From Rhodopirellula baltica SH 1 (GTDB taxonomy: Bacteria > Planctomycetota > Planctomycetia > Pirellulales > Pirellulaceae): DNA of 64,000 bases. Location of the stretch: the NCBI RefSeq assembly GCF_000196115.1, contig NC_005027.1, forward strand, positions 6,320,001-6,384,000, in the 5' to 3' direction. Below, piece after piece: positions 57,219 through 64,000 of this stretch. A program made the position numbers and the translations under genes. The notes beneath the pieces were generated by a model, which saw nothing but the letters and a program-made list of their open reading frames with translations, was not told where the DNA came from and searched no databases. Position 1 is the first letter of the stretch. Each line of letters opens with the position of its first letter.

Positions 57219-57294
57219 GACAGAAACACAAGGGTTCGAAAGGTTTTGAAAATCGGAAAGTTCGCCAAACAGACTCGGCGGAGCAGAAAAATAG

Positions 57295-57732
57295 TCAACG
57301 CAGCGTTTCGTCGGAACCCGTCACGGACGAGTCCGCTCTGGCGGTTCGTTCCAGCCACCGCAAAAGTAGTCCACCGGCCAATGTCGAGCCGCCCTCCCCG
57401 ATCGTCCACCATCCTGGTGATCCTGACATCGCATCGACGACCCAATGCAGCACGCCAAACGCGATCGTTCCGAGAGCCGACCAGCGGATCAGGTCGCGAT
57501 AACGTGGCAAGTCGGTGGAAAGAATGCACAGCAACGCCCCCACAAACCCGTACAGCAGCGACAAATTGCGAGCCAGGTAGAACGTCAACGGCGATTCCGG
57601 AAACGGATCGATGCCGAATTCCTGAGCGATCTCGATCATCCATTTTTCGGGCATGATCGCGGCGGCGAAGGCCAGCAGAGCGGACGCGCCGATGACCCGC
57701 AAAAACCATTTCAGTCGTTGATCAGGTGTCAT
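57295..57732 (-). CDS. Small four-helix membrane protein, unknown function
   Basis: Protein of 145 aa with about four hydrophobic segments: VIGASALLAFAAAIM, YLARNLSLLYGFVGALLCIL, SALGTIAFGVLHWVVDAM and a Gly-rich EGGSTLAGGLLL stretch, separated by short loops (PRYRDLIRW). It resembles small DUF-type inner membrane proteins common in planctomycetes but I cannot name the family. Its start overlaps the upstream thioesterase stop by 11 bp, indicating translational coupling with that gene. Confidence 0.75.
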   Translation of the reverse strand: MTPDQRLKWFLRVIGASALLAFAAAIMPEKWMIEIAQEFGIDPFPESPLTFYLARNLSLLYGFVGALLCILSTDLPRYRDLIRWSALGTIAFGVLHWVVDAMSGSPGWWTIGEGGSTLAGGLLLRWLERTARADSSVTGSDETLR

Positions 57733-58174
57733 CGGAGTCGGCCCATGGGGCTGGCGGTGGCGTTTCGCAGACCTGGATCGCGGAAACTGCGGCCGGAGGG
57801 ATCTCGATCGCTCGGTGCCGATTCAAATCGACGAAGACCCAACGTGTTTGGACTTTGGCCAAGACGGTTTGATCGGCCGGACGAGTCACCCAGTAATGGC
57901 GTTGGCAGGAATATCGGTTCCAGCTTGGGATCCACGTCCGAATGATCAGCTCATCGCCCGCGAGCGCTGCGGCTCGGTACGTGATGTCGTGTCCTCGAAC
58001 GACCCAGCCCAAACCGTCTTTCAGTGCGGCGGCCGCGTCCCAGCCCTCGGCGGCACTGTGGTCGCGGGCGGCCCACAACGTCCACTGCAAATAGCGGAGG
58101 TTGTGGACGTGTTGCTGGGCATCGATTTCGTCGTCGGCGACGGTGTGGTGCAGGTCGAAGAAAGCGTGAGGCAT
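57722..58174 (-). CDS. Acyl-CoA thioesterase of the 4HBT/YbgC-FadM type
   Basis: Protein of 150 aa from ATG 58174 (the frame is open back to 58222, but this Met gives the usual hotdog-fold start). PHAFFDLHHTVADDEIDAQQHVHNL contains the Asp-x-x-x-His-Val-x-Asn-like active-site signature of YbgC/FadM-type thioesterases, though with Ala-Gln-Gln before His instead of the common Gly-x-Val. GDELIIRTWIPSWNRY and VLAKVQTRWVFVDLNRHRA form the long hotdog strands. It probably hydrolyses short- or medium-chain acyl-CoA; substrate unknown. It overlaps the next gene by 11 bp. Confidence 0.85.
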   Translation of the reverse strand: MPHAFFDLHHTVADDEIDAQQHVHNLRYLQWTLWAARDHSAAEGWDAAAALKDGLGWVVRGHDITYRAAALAGDELIIRTWIPSWNRYSCQRHYWVTRPADQTVLAKVQTRWVFVDLNRHRAIEIPPAAVSAIQVCETPPPAPWADSDDT

Positions 58175-58247
58175 ACGTGGGATTCGTTTGCAAATCGGCG
58201 AGCGGAGGGTTGGCAAAGTCATCCTATCGCAGCGTCACAGAAGCGTT

Positions 58248-59147
58248 GTAGCTGGATTCGCCAGAATTCAGATGGTTGACGTGGAGAGATCCGAATTCTG
58301 ACGAATCCGGCTACGTTGAGGCGGGGATTTGCCACGGAGGCCACTGAGAGCACAGAGGTTGTGTTTCGGGTGTGATGGATGTCGCTTGAGTTGGTGCAGT
58401 TCTCTGTGAACTCGGTGTTCTCTGTGGTGGGAGAAGATTGCGGGTGGCCTTGCTGACGCGGCGGGTTGTGACGGGGGCGTCGTAGGCCAGGTTGTACCTG
58501 GCGGGGTGATTGGACGGACCGCGTTGGGTCTTGCGGGTGTGGTTGGACGCCTCGCTTTGTTTCAAAGCATCGGCTGGGTGCCAGGTAATAACCTGGCCTA
58601 CGGGTGTAGCTGGATTCGCCAGAATTCAGATGGTTGAGGTGGTGAGATCCGAATTCTTGGCGAATCCGGCTACGTTGAGGGGGGATTTTGCCACGGAGGT
58701 CACTGAGAGCACGGAGGTTGTGTTATGGGGGCGGTGGATGTGGCTTAAGTTCGTGCTGTTCTCTGTGAACTCGGTGCTCTCTGTGGCAGGATAAGATTGC
58801 GGGTGGCCTTGCTAACGCGGCGGGTTGTGACGGGGGCGTCGTAGGCCAGGTTGTACCTGGCGGGGTGATTGGACGGACCGCGTTGGGTCTTGCGGGTGTG
58901 GTTGGACGCCTCGCTTTGTTTCAAAGCATCGGCTGGGTGCCAGGTAATAACCTGGCCTACGGTTGTCGCTGGATTCGCCAGAATTCAGATGGTTGAGGTG
59001 GTGAGATCCGAATTCTTGGCGAATCCGGCTACGTTGAGGCGGGGATTTTGCCACGGAGGTCACTGAGAGCACAGAGGTTGTGTTTCGGGTGTGATGGAAG
59101 TGGCTTGAGTTCGTGCAGTTCTCTGTGAACTCGGTGCTCTCTGTGGC
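58248..59147. repeat. Composite hairpin array A-D-B-C, A-D-B-C, A-D with ~359-bp period
   Basis: Positions: A 58248-58314, D 58331-58430, B half 58446-58474, C 58482-58601; A 58606-58673, D 58690-58788, B half 58805-58832, C 58841-58960; A 58965-59032, D 59050-59147. Consecutive A elements start 358 and 359 bp apart and the linkers are conserved too, so this is a tandem duplication of a four-element composite rather than chance clustering. No gene in the stretch; the remaining 59148-59336 has no recognised element and precedes msrA. Confidence 0.9.
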
Positions 59148-59336
59148 AGGTGAAGATTGCGAATGCCACGACCGGCCGCGTTGGTGAGGTTCACGATTGG
59201 CAAAAAACTGAAAACCGCCGCGGTGGCCGCCGACCCACCAAGGTTTCCAGTGCGTAAGAATTGGTTCAGTGCGCAGTTTTGACTGCCATTTCCCGCCCCT
59301 GACCGCTGAATTTCCGATCCCACGCAGGAGTTTCTG

Positions 59337-60068
59337 ATGCCAGTGCCCTCCCTTTTCGCCTCGTCGTCACGTTTGTTGGCACCCCTCGCGGCGGTCGGTT
59401 TGTTGACTGTTTTAACTTCCTGCGTTCAGGCCGCTCCGCCCGTCAGCGCAAATTCGGATGATCCGAATGCGAATCCAAATTTCAATGGCTTGCCTTTTGA
59501 TTCCGAAATTGTCGAAGTCAAAACTCGTCCTGGTGAAGAAGTGGCGACATTGGCGGGCGGTTGCTTCTGGTGCACCGAAGCCGTCTTTGAGCGGATGGAA
59601 GGTGTCAATGATGTCGTATCCGGCTATATCGGGGGGAAAATCAAGAATCCCAATTACAAGCAAGTTTGCGGCAAGATGACGGGGCACGCCGAAGCGGTTC
59701 AGATCTACTACGACCCGAGCAAGACAAACTTTGAAGAGCTGCTCAAGGTGTTCTTTAAGACGCACGATCCAACAACGCTGAACCGTCAGGGAGCTGACGG
59801 CGGACCGCAGTACCGAAGCAGTATCTTTGTTCACAATGACGAACAGCGTGAGATCGCCAAGAAGACCATGGAAAAGTTGGGCGAAGAATACCGCGATCCG
59901 ATCGTGACTTTGATCGAGCCAGCGACCAAGTTCTATGTCGCTGAAGAGTATCACCAGGATTACTACCGAAGGAATCCAAACGCGGGCTACTGCCAAGCCG
60001 TGGTTGCCGCCAAGGTCCGCAAGTTCAACCGGAACTTTGGCGACAAGATCAAAGGTTCAGGGAAGTAG
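59337..60068 (+). CDS. msrA: Peptide-methionine (S)-S-oxide reductase, lipoprotein form
   Basis: Protein of 243 aa that reduces methionine-S-sulfoxide in proteins. The catalytic motif is GCFWCTEAVFE with Cys76 as nucleophile. YIGGKIKNPNYKQVCGKMTGHAEAV, FFKTHDPTTLNRQGADGGPQYRSSIF and AEEYHQDYY are all standard. A further Cys in NAGYCQAVV may be the resolving residue. The N-terminus carries a signal sequence ending VLTSCVQA with Cys29 in a lipobox-like place, so the enzyme is probably anchored on the periplasmic side. It would repair oxidised exported proteins and need an extracytoplasmic electron donor, which is not encoded next to it. Confidence 0.93.
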   Translation: MPVPSLFASSSRLLAPLAAVGLLTVLTSCVQAAPPVSANSDDPNANPNFNGLPFDSEIVEVKTRPGEEVATLAGGCFWCTEAVFERMEGVNDVVSGYIGGKIKNPNYKQVCGKMTGHAEAVQIYYDPSKTNFEELLKVFFKTHDPTTLNRQGADGGPQYRSSIFVHNDEQREIAKKTMEKLGEEYRDPIVTLIEPATKFYVAEEYHQDYYRRNPNAGYCQAVVAAKVRKFNRNFGDKIKGSGK

Positions 60069-60539
60069 AATCGCGGCCTGTTTCGTTGCACGCCGAGAAG
60101 CTCCTGTCGCTGTGTTTCTGCGGCGATGCGTTACATTGGGGGCATGTTTGAACCCAGCTCCTCGTCGACGACCGTCTCACAACTTCGTTCTCTTATTGGA
60201 GAGGCGTCGCAGTTGGTCGATGCCGCTTTTCAGTTGGGGGTTGCATCGTGCACCTCTCCCGAAACGAGGTCGTGCAGTTTATCGAGGCCGCGTTTTAGCG
60301 AGTTTCAGCATTTGAGCACCTCTCCCGAAACGACGTTTTGGGGGAGGTCGAGCGAGGCCGTTCAGGCGTACGCGAGGGAGGGGGCCGAGCATGGGAAGCG
60401 GCGCGGATTGCCCTCCCCCGGAAATCTCGCTGAACGCTCGCTTTCCGACCCCTCCCGCTGCACGGGCGGGGTTCTCAAGACGCTGCTGGCACAGCATTTA
60501 CAAACGGCACGATTTCCCGGTAGGAGAGGCGAGAGCCCA
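60069..60539. repeat. Intergenic region with short duplicated segments and a family F element
   Basis: CACCTCTCCCGAAACGA occurs at 60251-60267 and 60317-60333. A pyrimidine-rich family F element lies at 60411-60474 (CCCTCCCCCGGAAATCTCGC), related to 46053-46120. The frame is open through this region into the next gene, but the translation is low in sense and holds repeats, so I treat it as non-coding. Confidence 0.6.
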
Positions 60540-61418
60540 ATGGAAATGAATTGGGTGTTCGCGAAATTAGCGGCAGGGCGCGAGCCCTCCGGTCGCACAC
60601 CGGGCGGCTCGCGCCGCTCCGCTAAGAGTCTCGCCCTAGCCCGAGTCGTCACGGCATCGTTGCTGTTCATCGTGGGGGCGGAAACGTTGTCAGCACAAGT
60701 CGTTCAGCTTCCCAGCGTTCGTCGATTCTCTTCCACCAGCAGCATGTTGATTCCCGATCGTGGGACGGGATCGATGGGTGGCGTTTCGTCATACCAAAGC
60801 GGTCGTTCTTCACGCGGCCGGTTTTCGCCAGGCGGAACACAAGGCGGAACACAAGGCGGAACACAAGGCGGAACACAAGGCGGAACACAAGGCGGAACAC
60901 AAGGCGGAACACAAGGCGGAGCCACCCGGTCTGGCAATGCGTCGGTCTCGGTGACAATCATTGCCCACGATCAGATCGATCGGCAACTATTGGGGAACGC
61001 CGATCCGCGGCAATTGGCAAAGCGAACTGCGGAGCAAGAGACAATCGCGGACGTGAAGGCGTTGGTACAAAACGCGAGGCGGTTGTTGAAGACCGGCGAT
61101 CGTTTGCGAGCCCAAGGTACTTATGAATTAGCACTTCATCGATTGGTCCGTTTGTCAAAACAAAGTCCGCCTTCGCAAACTTCATCGGGTCATGTTATGG
61201 CGGCGGAATCCTCCAATCCAAATTACATGTTGGCCTATGCCAGTCGTGAGTACGCACAGCATTTTGGTGAGCTTCCCACGTGGGTACCGGCTGATCGCAA
61301 TTCGACATCTCGCATCGAAGGGGCAGGGCGCGAGCCCTCTGGTCACGCACCGGGCGGCTTGCGCCGCTCGGCTTACAGTTCGGGCAGCGTGCAACGGATT
61401 GCTGAGGTGACGCGGTGA
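60540..61418 (+). CDS. Exported protein with GGTQ tandem repeat and in-frame family E segments
   Basis: Protein of 292 aa from ATG 60540; AGGAG at 60522-60526 is rather far upstream, and ATG 60546 is equally possible. Residues about 11-28 (AAGREPSGRTPGGSRRSA) are encoded by a family E repeat. They precede a signal-peptide-like hydrophobic core (ALARVVTASLLFIVGAETLSA) near residues 31-51. A seven-unit Gly-Gly-Thr-Gln run (about 98-125) follows, then a helical region (DQIDRQLLGNADPRQLAKRT, IADVKALVQNARRLLKTGDR, GTYELALHRLVRLSKQ) like a TPR-type segment. A second in-frame E segment (EGAGREPSGHAPGGLRRSA) is near the C-terminus. The stop overlaps the next start (GTGA), so the 3' end is real and coupled to a secretion F-family protein. 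Function unknown. Confidence 0.6.
   Translation: MEMNWVFAKLAAGREPSGRTPGGSRRSAKSLALARVVTASLLFIVGAETLSAQVVQLPSVRRFSSTSSMLIPDRGTGSMGGVSSYQSGRSSRGRFSPGGTQGGTQGGTQGGTQGGTQGGTQGGTQGGATRSGNASVSVTIIAHDQIDRQLLGNADPRQLAKRTAEQETIADVKALVQNARRLLKTGDRLRAQGTYELALHRLVRLSKQSPPSQTSSGHVMAAESSNPNYMLAYASREYAQHFGELPTWVPADRNSTSRIEGAGREPSGHAPGGLRRSAYSSGSVQRIAEVTR
60568..60625. repeat. Family E hairpin inside the 5' part of a coding gene
   Basis: TAGCGGCAGGGCGCGAGCCC to GCGCCGCTCCGCTAA. The arms GGCGCGAGCCCTCCGGT and ACCGGGCGGCTCGCGCC pair almost fully. Confidence 0.75.
60831..60914 (+). repeat. Seven tandem copies of a 12-bp minisatellite
   Basis: GGCGGAACACAA is repeated seven times without a change, encoding Gly-Gly-Thr-Gln each time, then a partial unit GGCGGAGCC. 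Perfect identity including third positions suggests recent slippage. Confidence 0.95.
61321..61376. repeat. Family E hairpin inside the 3' part of the same coding gene
   Basis: GGGCAGGGCGCGAGCCCTCT to GCGCCGCTCGGCTTAC, in the same orientation and the same reading frame as the copy at 60568-60625. Confidence 0.75.
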
Positions 61419-62455
61419 TTTCACGACAGATGGGCGTACGTTCCTGCCGCGATTTTTGTCGAAGGTTTGGAGTTGGATTGGGTGCCGGAGCGGACTTGTT
61501 GAAGCTATTGGAGAGCGAGGCCAAGCACGGATCGGCACAACAACGCGTTGCGATGACCAAGATCCGGGAGGGGGCCAAAGACGGTCACGCGATCAGTGAG
61601 ATGATGCGGCATCAGAAGCCTTTCTTTCCGCCCTTGATGGTGGTGATGACGCGGGTCGGTGAAACGACTGGTAAACTCGAGCGGACCATGTTGGCGCTGT
61701 CCGAGCACTACGCCCAGCAATACACGCTGCGTCAAAACTTCCTCCGCGCAATCGCTTGGCCCGGACTTCAGTTGTTGATTGGTATCGGCGTGGTATCGCT
61801 GATGATTTGGATCATGGGTGTGCTGACCGCTCCGACCGGCGGTCAGATGACGGACATGCTTGGGTTTGGGTTGCGTGGGCCCAAAGGAGTTCTGATATTC
61901 TGGTCTTACATCGCTGTCGTGGTTGCGGTGTTTGGAGGGATCTACTTTGCGGTTCGCAAGAATGTTGGCGGGATCCAAAATGTAGTGCCGCTGGTGTATC
62001 AAATTCCAAAGATTGGTAGTGCGATTCAAACGATCACGTTGGCCCGGTTTGCTTGGACGTTGTCGCTCTCGTTGGATGCGGGGATCAATCCGATTGATTC
62101 GACGAGATTGTCGTTGGATGCGACTGACAGTTCGTATTATCGAAGCGGAGCGAAACCAGCCGAAGAGGCAATCCGCGGCGGGGCAACTTTGAGCGAGGCG
62201 CTAAATGAAACTCATTTGTTCCCCGAAGAATTCATCACCCAAATCGAAATCGCGGAGTTATCGGGAACGGACGCTGAGTCCATCGACCGATTGGCTCGGG
62301 ACTACGACGAACGAGCCAAAGGGGCCATGCAAACCATCGCGGGAGTGGCGTCTGCTGTGATTTGGATGGGGGTCTCGATGTTCTTGATCTTCATGATTTT
62401 TCGCATCTTCGGGAACATCATGGGCTTCTATCAGCAGGGTTTCGAGCCGATTTAG
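61415..62455 (+). CDS. Type II secretion / type IV pilus inner-membrane platform protein (GspF/PilC family)
   Basis: Protein of 346 aa from GTG 61415, overlapping the previous stop in GTGA (ATG 61430 is an alternative). It has two T2SSF repeats: the first carries FFPPLMVVMTRVGETTGKLERTM, the second LFPEEFITQIEIAELSGTDAES, both with the family's Gly-Glu-x-(T/S)-Gly type core. Three hydrophobic segments lie in the usual places (AWPGLQLLIGIGVVSLMIWI, YIAVVVAVFGGIYFAV, SAVIWMGVSMFLIFMIF). In type II secretion and type IV pili this protein is the platform that couples the ATPase to pseudopilin assembly. No ATPase or pilin gene is adjacent, so it may serve DUF1559-like pseudopilins elsewhere (inference). 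Confidence 0.88.
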   Translation: MISRQMGVRSCRDFCRRFGVGLGAGADLLKLLESEAKHGSAQQRVAMTKIREGAKDGHAISEMMRHQKPFFPPLMVVMTRVGETTGKLERTMLALSEHYAQQYTLRQNFLRAIAWPGLQLLIGIGVVSLMIWIMGVLTAPTGGQMTDMLGFGLRGPKGVLIFWSYIAVVVAVFGGIYFAVRKNVGGIQNVVPLVYQIPKIGSAIQTITLARFAWTLSLSLDAGINPIDSTRLSLDATDSSYYRSGAKPAEEAIRGGATLSEALNETHLFPEEFITQIEIAELSGTDAESIDRLARDYDERAKGAMQTIAGVASAVIWMGVSMFLIFMIFRIFGNIMGFYQQGFEPI

Positions 62456-62500
62456 CGGGAGGCGTCTTCGCAACGCTAGCCACTCGTTTATAGTCGTGAG

Positions 62501-63190
62501 TTGTTTCGCGAATCAGACAACACGATTGCTCCATCAAACCAGGATTTAAACAAGCCCGTGGTCGACAAAGAACAACCAGCCGAACGAACGCCCTTTTTTG
62601 TCGACAAGAACGCGCCTCACAACGAAGTCGACTTCGCTCGAATCGAATCGGCCGTGCGTGAGATTTTGGAAGCCGTCGGTGAGGATCCCGATCGCGATGG
62701 GTTGTTGGAAACACCAGAACGTGTCGCGCGGATGTACGCCGAAATGTTCGCGGGTTTGAAATCCGATCCCGGCCGTCACCTCGCGAAAGTGTTTGCGGAG
62801 GACTACGACGAAATTGTGTTGGTGCGAGACATCAGTTTTTGCAGCATGTGCGAACATCACTTGCTACCGTTCACGGGCAAGGCCCACATCGCTTATTTGC
62901 CGAGCGGCAAAGTCGTGGGCCTGAGCAAGTTGGCTCGCGTGGTCGAGGAAGTCGCTCGTCGTCCTCAGGTTCAAGAGCGATTGACCCACACGGTTGCCAA
63001 CTTGATCGAGGATCGATTGTCGGCGCGAGGTGTTGCCGTGGTGGTTGAGTCGACTCACAGTTGCATGACGATGCGAGGCATTCGCAAACCCGGCAGCTTG
63101 TGCCTGACCAGTGCCATGCGAGGTGCTTTCAAGACGGATCCGAAGTCACGCGCCGAAGTCTTGGGGTTGATCAACCGCGCGGCGTCGTAG
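62501..63190 (+). CDS. folE: GTP cyclohydrolase I
   Basis: Protein of 229 aa that converts GTP to 7,8-dihydroneopterin triphosphate for folate or pterin synthesis. The fold core starts at [20 protein letters not shown]. The zinc and catalytic residues are present: [13 protein letters not shown] (Cys and His ligands) and [17 protein letters not shown] (third Cys ligand), with [20 protein letters not shown] and [10 protein letters not shown] between. No ATG is available; TTG 62501 is the longest start and GTG 62558 is possible, both upstream of the conserved core. The gap to the preceding secretion gene is 45 bp. Confidence 0.95.
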   Translation: MFRESDNTIAPSNQDLNKPVVDKEQPAERTPFFVDKNAPHNEVDFARIESAVREILEAVGEDPDRDGLLETPERVARMYAEMFAGLKSDPGRHLAKVFAEDYDEIVLVRDISFCSMCEHHLLPFTGKAHIAYLPSGKVVGLSKLARVVEEVARRPQVQERLTHTVANLIEDRLSARGVAVVVESTHSCMTMRGIRKPGSLCLTSAMRGAFKTDPKSRAEVLGLINRAAS

Positions 63191-63868
63191 GGGATTGGCC
63201 TGGATTCAGTGTGGTCCCTCGCTGACGCGTCGGGTTGGGATTTCGTAACCGAATTCGCCAAGAATTCGTGCGGTGGGGCGGCCTTGCTAACGCGGCGGGT
63301 TGTGACGGGGGCGTCGTAGGCCAGGTCGTACCTGGCGGGGTGATTGGACGGACCGCGTTGGGTCTTGCGGGTGTGGTTGGACGCCTCGCTTTGTTCCAAA
63401 GCATCGGTTGGGGTGCCAGGTGAAACCTGGCCTACGGGTGTGGCTGGATTCGCGAGAATTCAGATGTGTCGACGTGGTGAGATCCGAATTCTGGCGAATC
63501 CGGCTACGGTTGGTGCGGGGATTTTGCCACGGAGGTCACAGAGAGCACGGAGGTTGTGTTGCGGGTGTGATGGATGTGGCTTGAGTTTGTGCGGTTCTCT
63601 GTGAACTCGGTGTTCTCTGTGGCAGGATAAGATTGCGGGTGGCCTTGCTAACGCGGCGGGTTGTGACGGGGGCGTTGTAGGCCAGGTTGTACCTGGCGGG
63701 GTGATTGGACGGACGTCGCTGGGTCTTGCGGGTGTGGTTGGACGCCTCGCTTTGTTCCAAAGCATCGGCTGGATGCCAGGTGATAACCTGGCCTACGGGT
63801 GTCGCTGGATTCGCCAGAATTCAGATGTGTTGACGTGGTGAAATCCGAATTCTGGCGAATTTGGCTAC
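63191..63868. repeat. Composite hairpin array B-C-A-D-B-C-A with ~361-bp period
   Basis: Positions: degenerate pieces 63191-63270 (including CCGAATTCGCCAAGAATTCG), B half 63280-63306, C 63316-63435, A 63440-63507, D 63522-63628, B half 63641-63668, C 63677-63796, A 63801-63868. The two A elements start 361 bp apart. The order is a circular shift of the array at 58248-59147 and the linkers match, so both arrays come from the same composite unit. Confidence 0.9.
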
Positions 63869-64000
63869 GTTGTGGTGGCCTTGCCGTTTTGCGTCATCAG
63901 GGACACCACGACCAAGGTGACCAGCGCCAACGGGATCGTCACGATACCGGGTTGGCTGAACGGCACGGGGCTGCTCAATGGATCGATGCCGTAAACCTTT
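63865..64000 (-). CDS. C-terminal fragment of a probable sodium/solute symporter
   Basis: Partial: the gene enters from the right edge and only its last 45 codons are visible. The translation contains DPLSSPVPFSQPGIVTIPLA followed by a hydrophobic stretch ending VVVSLMTQNG, which resembles the last transmembrane helix of sodium:solute symporter (SSF) proteins, where a Pro-Gly-Ile segment precedes the helix. The family call is tentative on so short a piece. Its stop codon, TAG read from 63867 to 63865, lies inside the end of a family A palindrome. Confidence 0.5.
   Translation of the reverse strand, partial: KVYGIDPLSSPVPFSQPGIVTIPLALVTLVVVSLMTQNGKATTT

Noticed and set aside
60126..60539. 5' extension of the GGTQ protein gene to 60126
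   Set aside because: The extension translates duplicated non-coding segments and a family F element, and it would put the signal peptide about 180 residues into the protein.
60831..60914. Possible CRISPR-like array
   Set aside because: The repeat unit is 12 bp with no spacers and is an in-frame coding minisatellite; no cas genes are present.

Overview
The window looks like a chromosomal segment of a planctomycete of the Pirellulaceae, most like Rhodopirellula. This rests on family signatures typical of that group: a DUF1559 protein with a prepilin-type N-terminus and an H-X9-DG C-terminal motif; a PSCyt1/DUF1549/DUF1553 (PSD1) protein paired with a DUF1501 protein; a Gfo/Idh/MocA oxidoreductase with a twin-arginine leader; PEP-CTERM proteins; and a giant secreted protein with an LEPR-XLL-like motif. 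The species call is inference from gene content.

Layout. 1-7.7 kb: NRDE/TANGO2-like protein, small lipoprotein, DUF1559 protein, then the PSD1-DUF1501 pair. 7.7-9.9 kb: a REP-associated tyrosine transposase (RAYT) gene flanked by 70-bp palindromes and split by an IS3-family element. 9.9-13.4 kb: an RlmA-like methyltransferase and a Gfo/Idh/MocA oxidoreductase, both on the minus strand. 15.0-39.5 kb: one 8173-codon gene for a Calx-beta-rich surface protein, followed by a PEP-CTERM protein and two PEP-CTERM metalloproteases separated by a second, apparently identical IS3 copy (41.9-43.2 kb). 44.7-64 kb: a SUMF1-fold protein, FtsK, IMP dehydrogenase overlapping a secreted SHD1-like protein, a single-pass membrane protein, a minus-strand cluster (thioesterase, membrane protein, Ndk, secreted protein), MsrA, a secreted GGTQ-repeat protein coupled to a type II secretion F-family protein, FolE, and the 3' end of a probable sodium/solute symporter.

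The most unusual property is the intergenic DNA. I recognise at least five dispersed families of imperfect hairpins, named here A (~70 bp, ends GTAGCCGGATTCGCC), B (~70-110 bp, GCCTTGCTGACGCGGCGGG ends), C (~120 bp, GTAGGCCAGGTT/AACCTGGCCTAC ends), D (~100 bp, GCCACGGAGGTCAC / GCTCTCTGTGGC) and E (~60 bp, GGCAGGGCGCGAGCCCTCC). They fill most large gaps, form ordered composite arrays with a ~360-bp period, abut gene stop codons, and in one gene family E lies in frame inside the coding sequence. Family A flanks the RAYT gene, so the locus looks like a planctomycete REP/RAYT system whose local transposase has been inactivated by the IS3 insertion. The second candidate for novelty is the giant protein, whose 468-bp and 528-bp internal repeats show recent homogenisation and a chimeric unit.

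I saw no rRNA, tRNA or CRISPR array. Percent identities, copy numbers outside the window and homology statements were not computed; family calls come from motif recognition.
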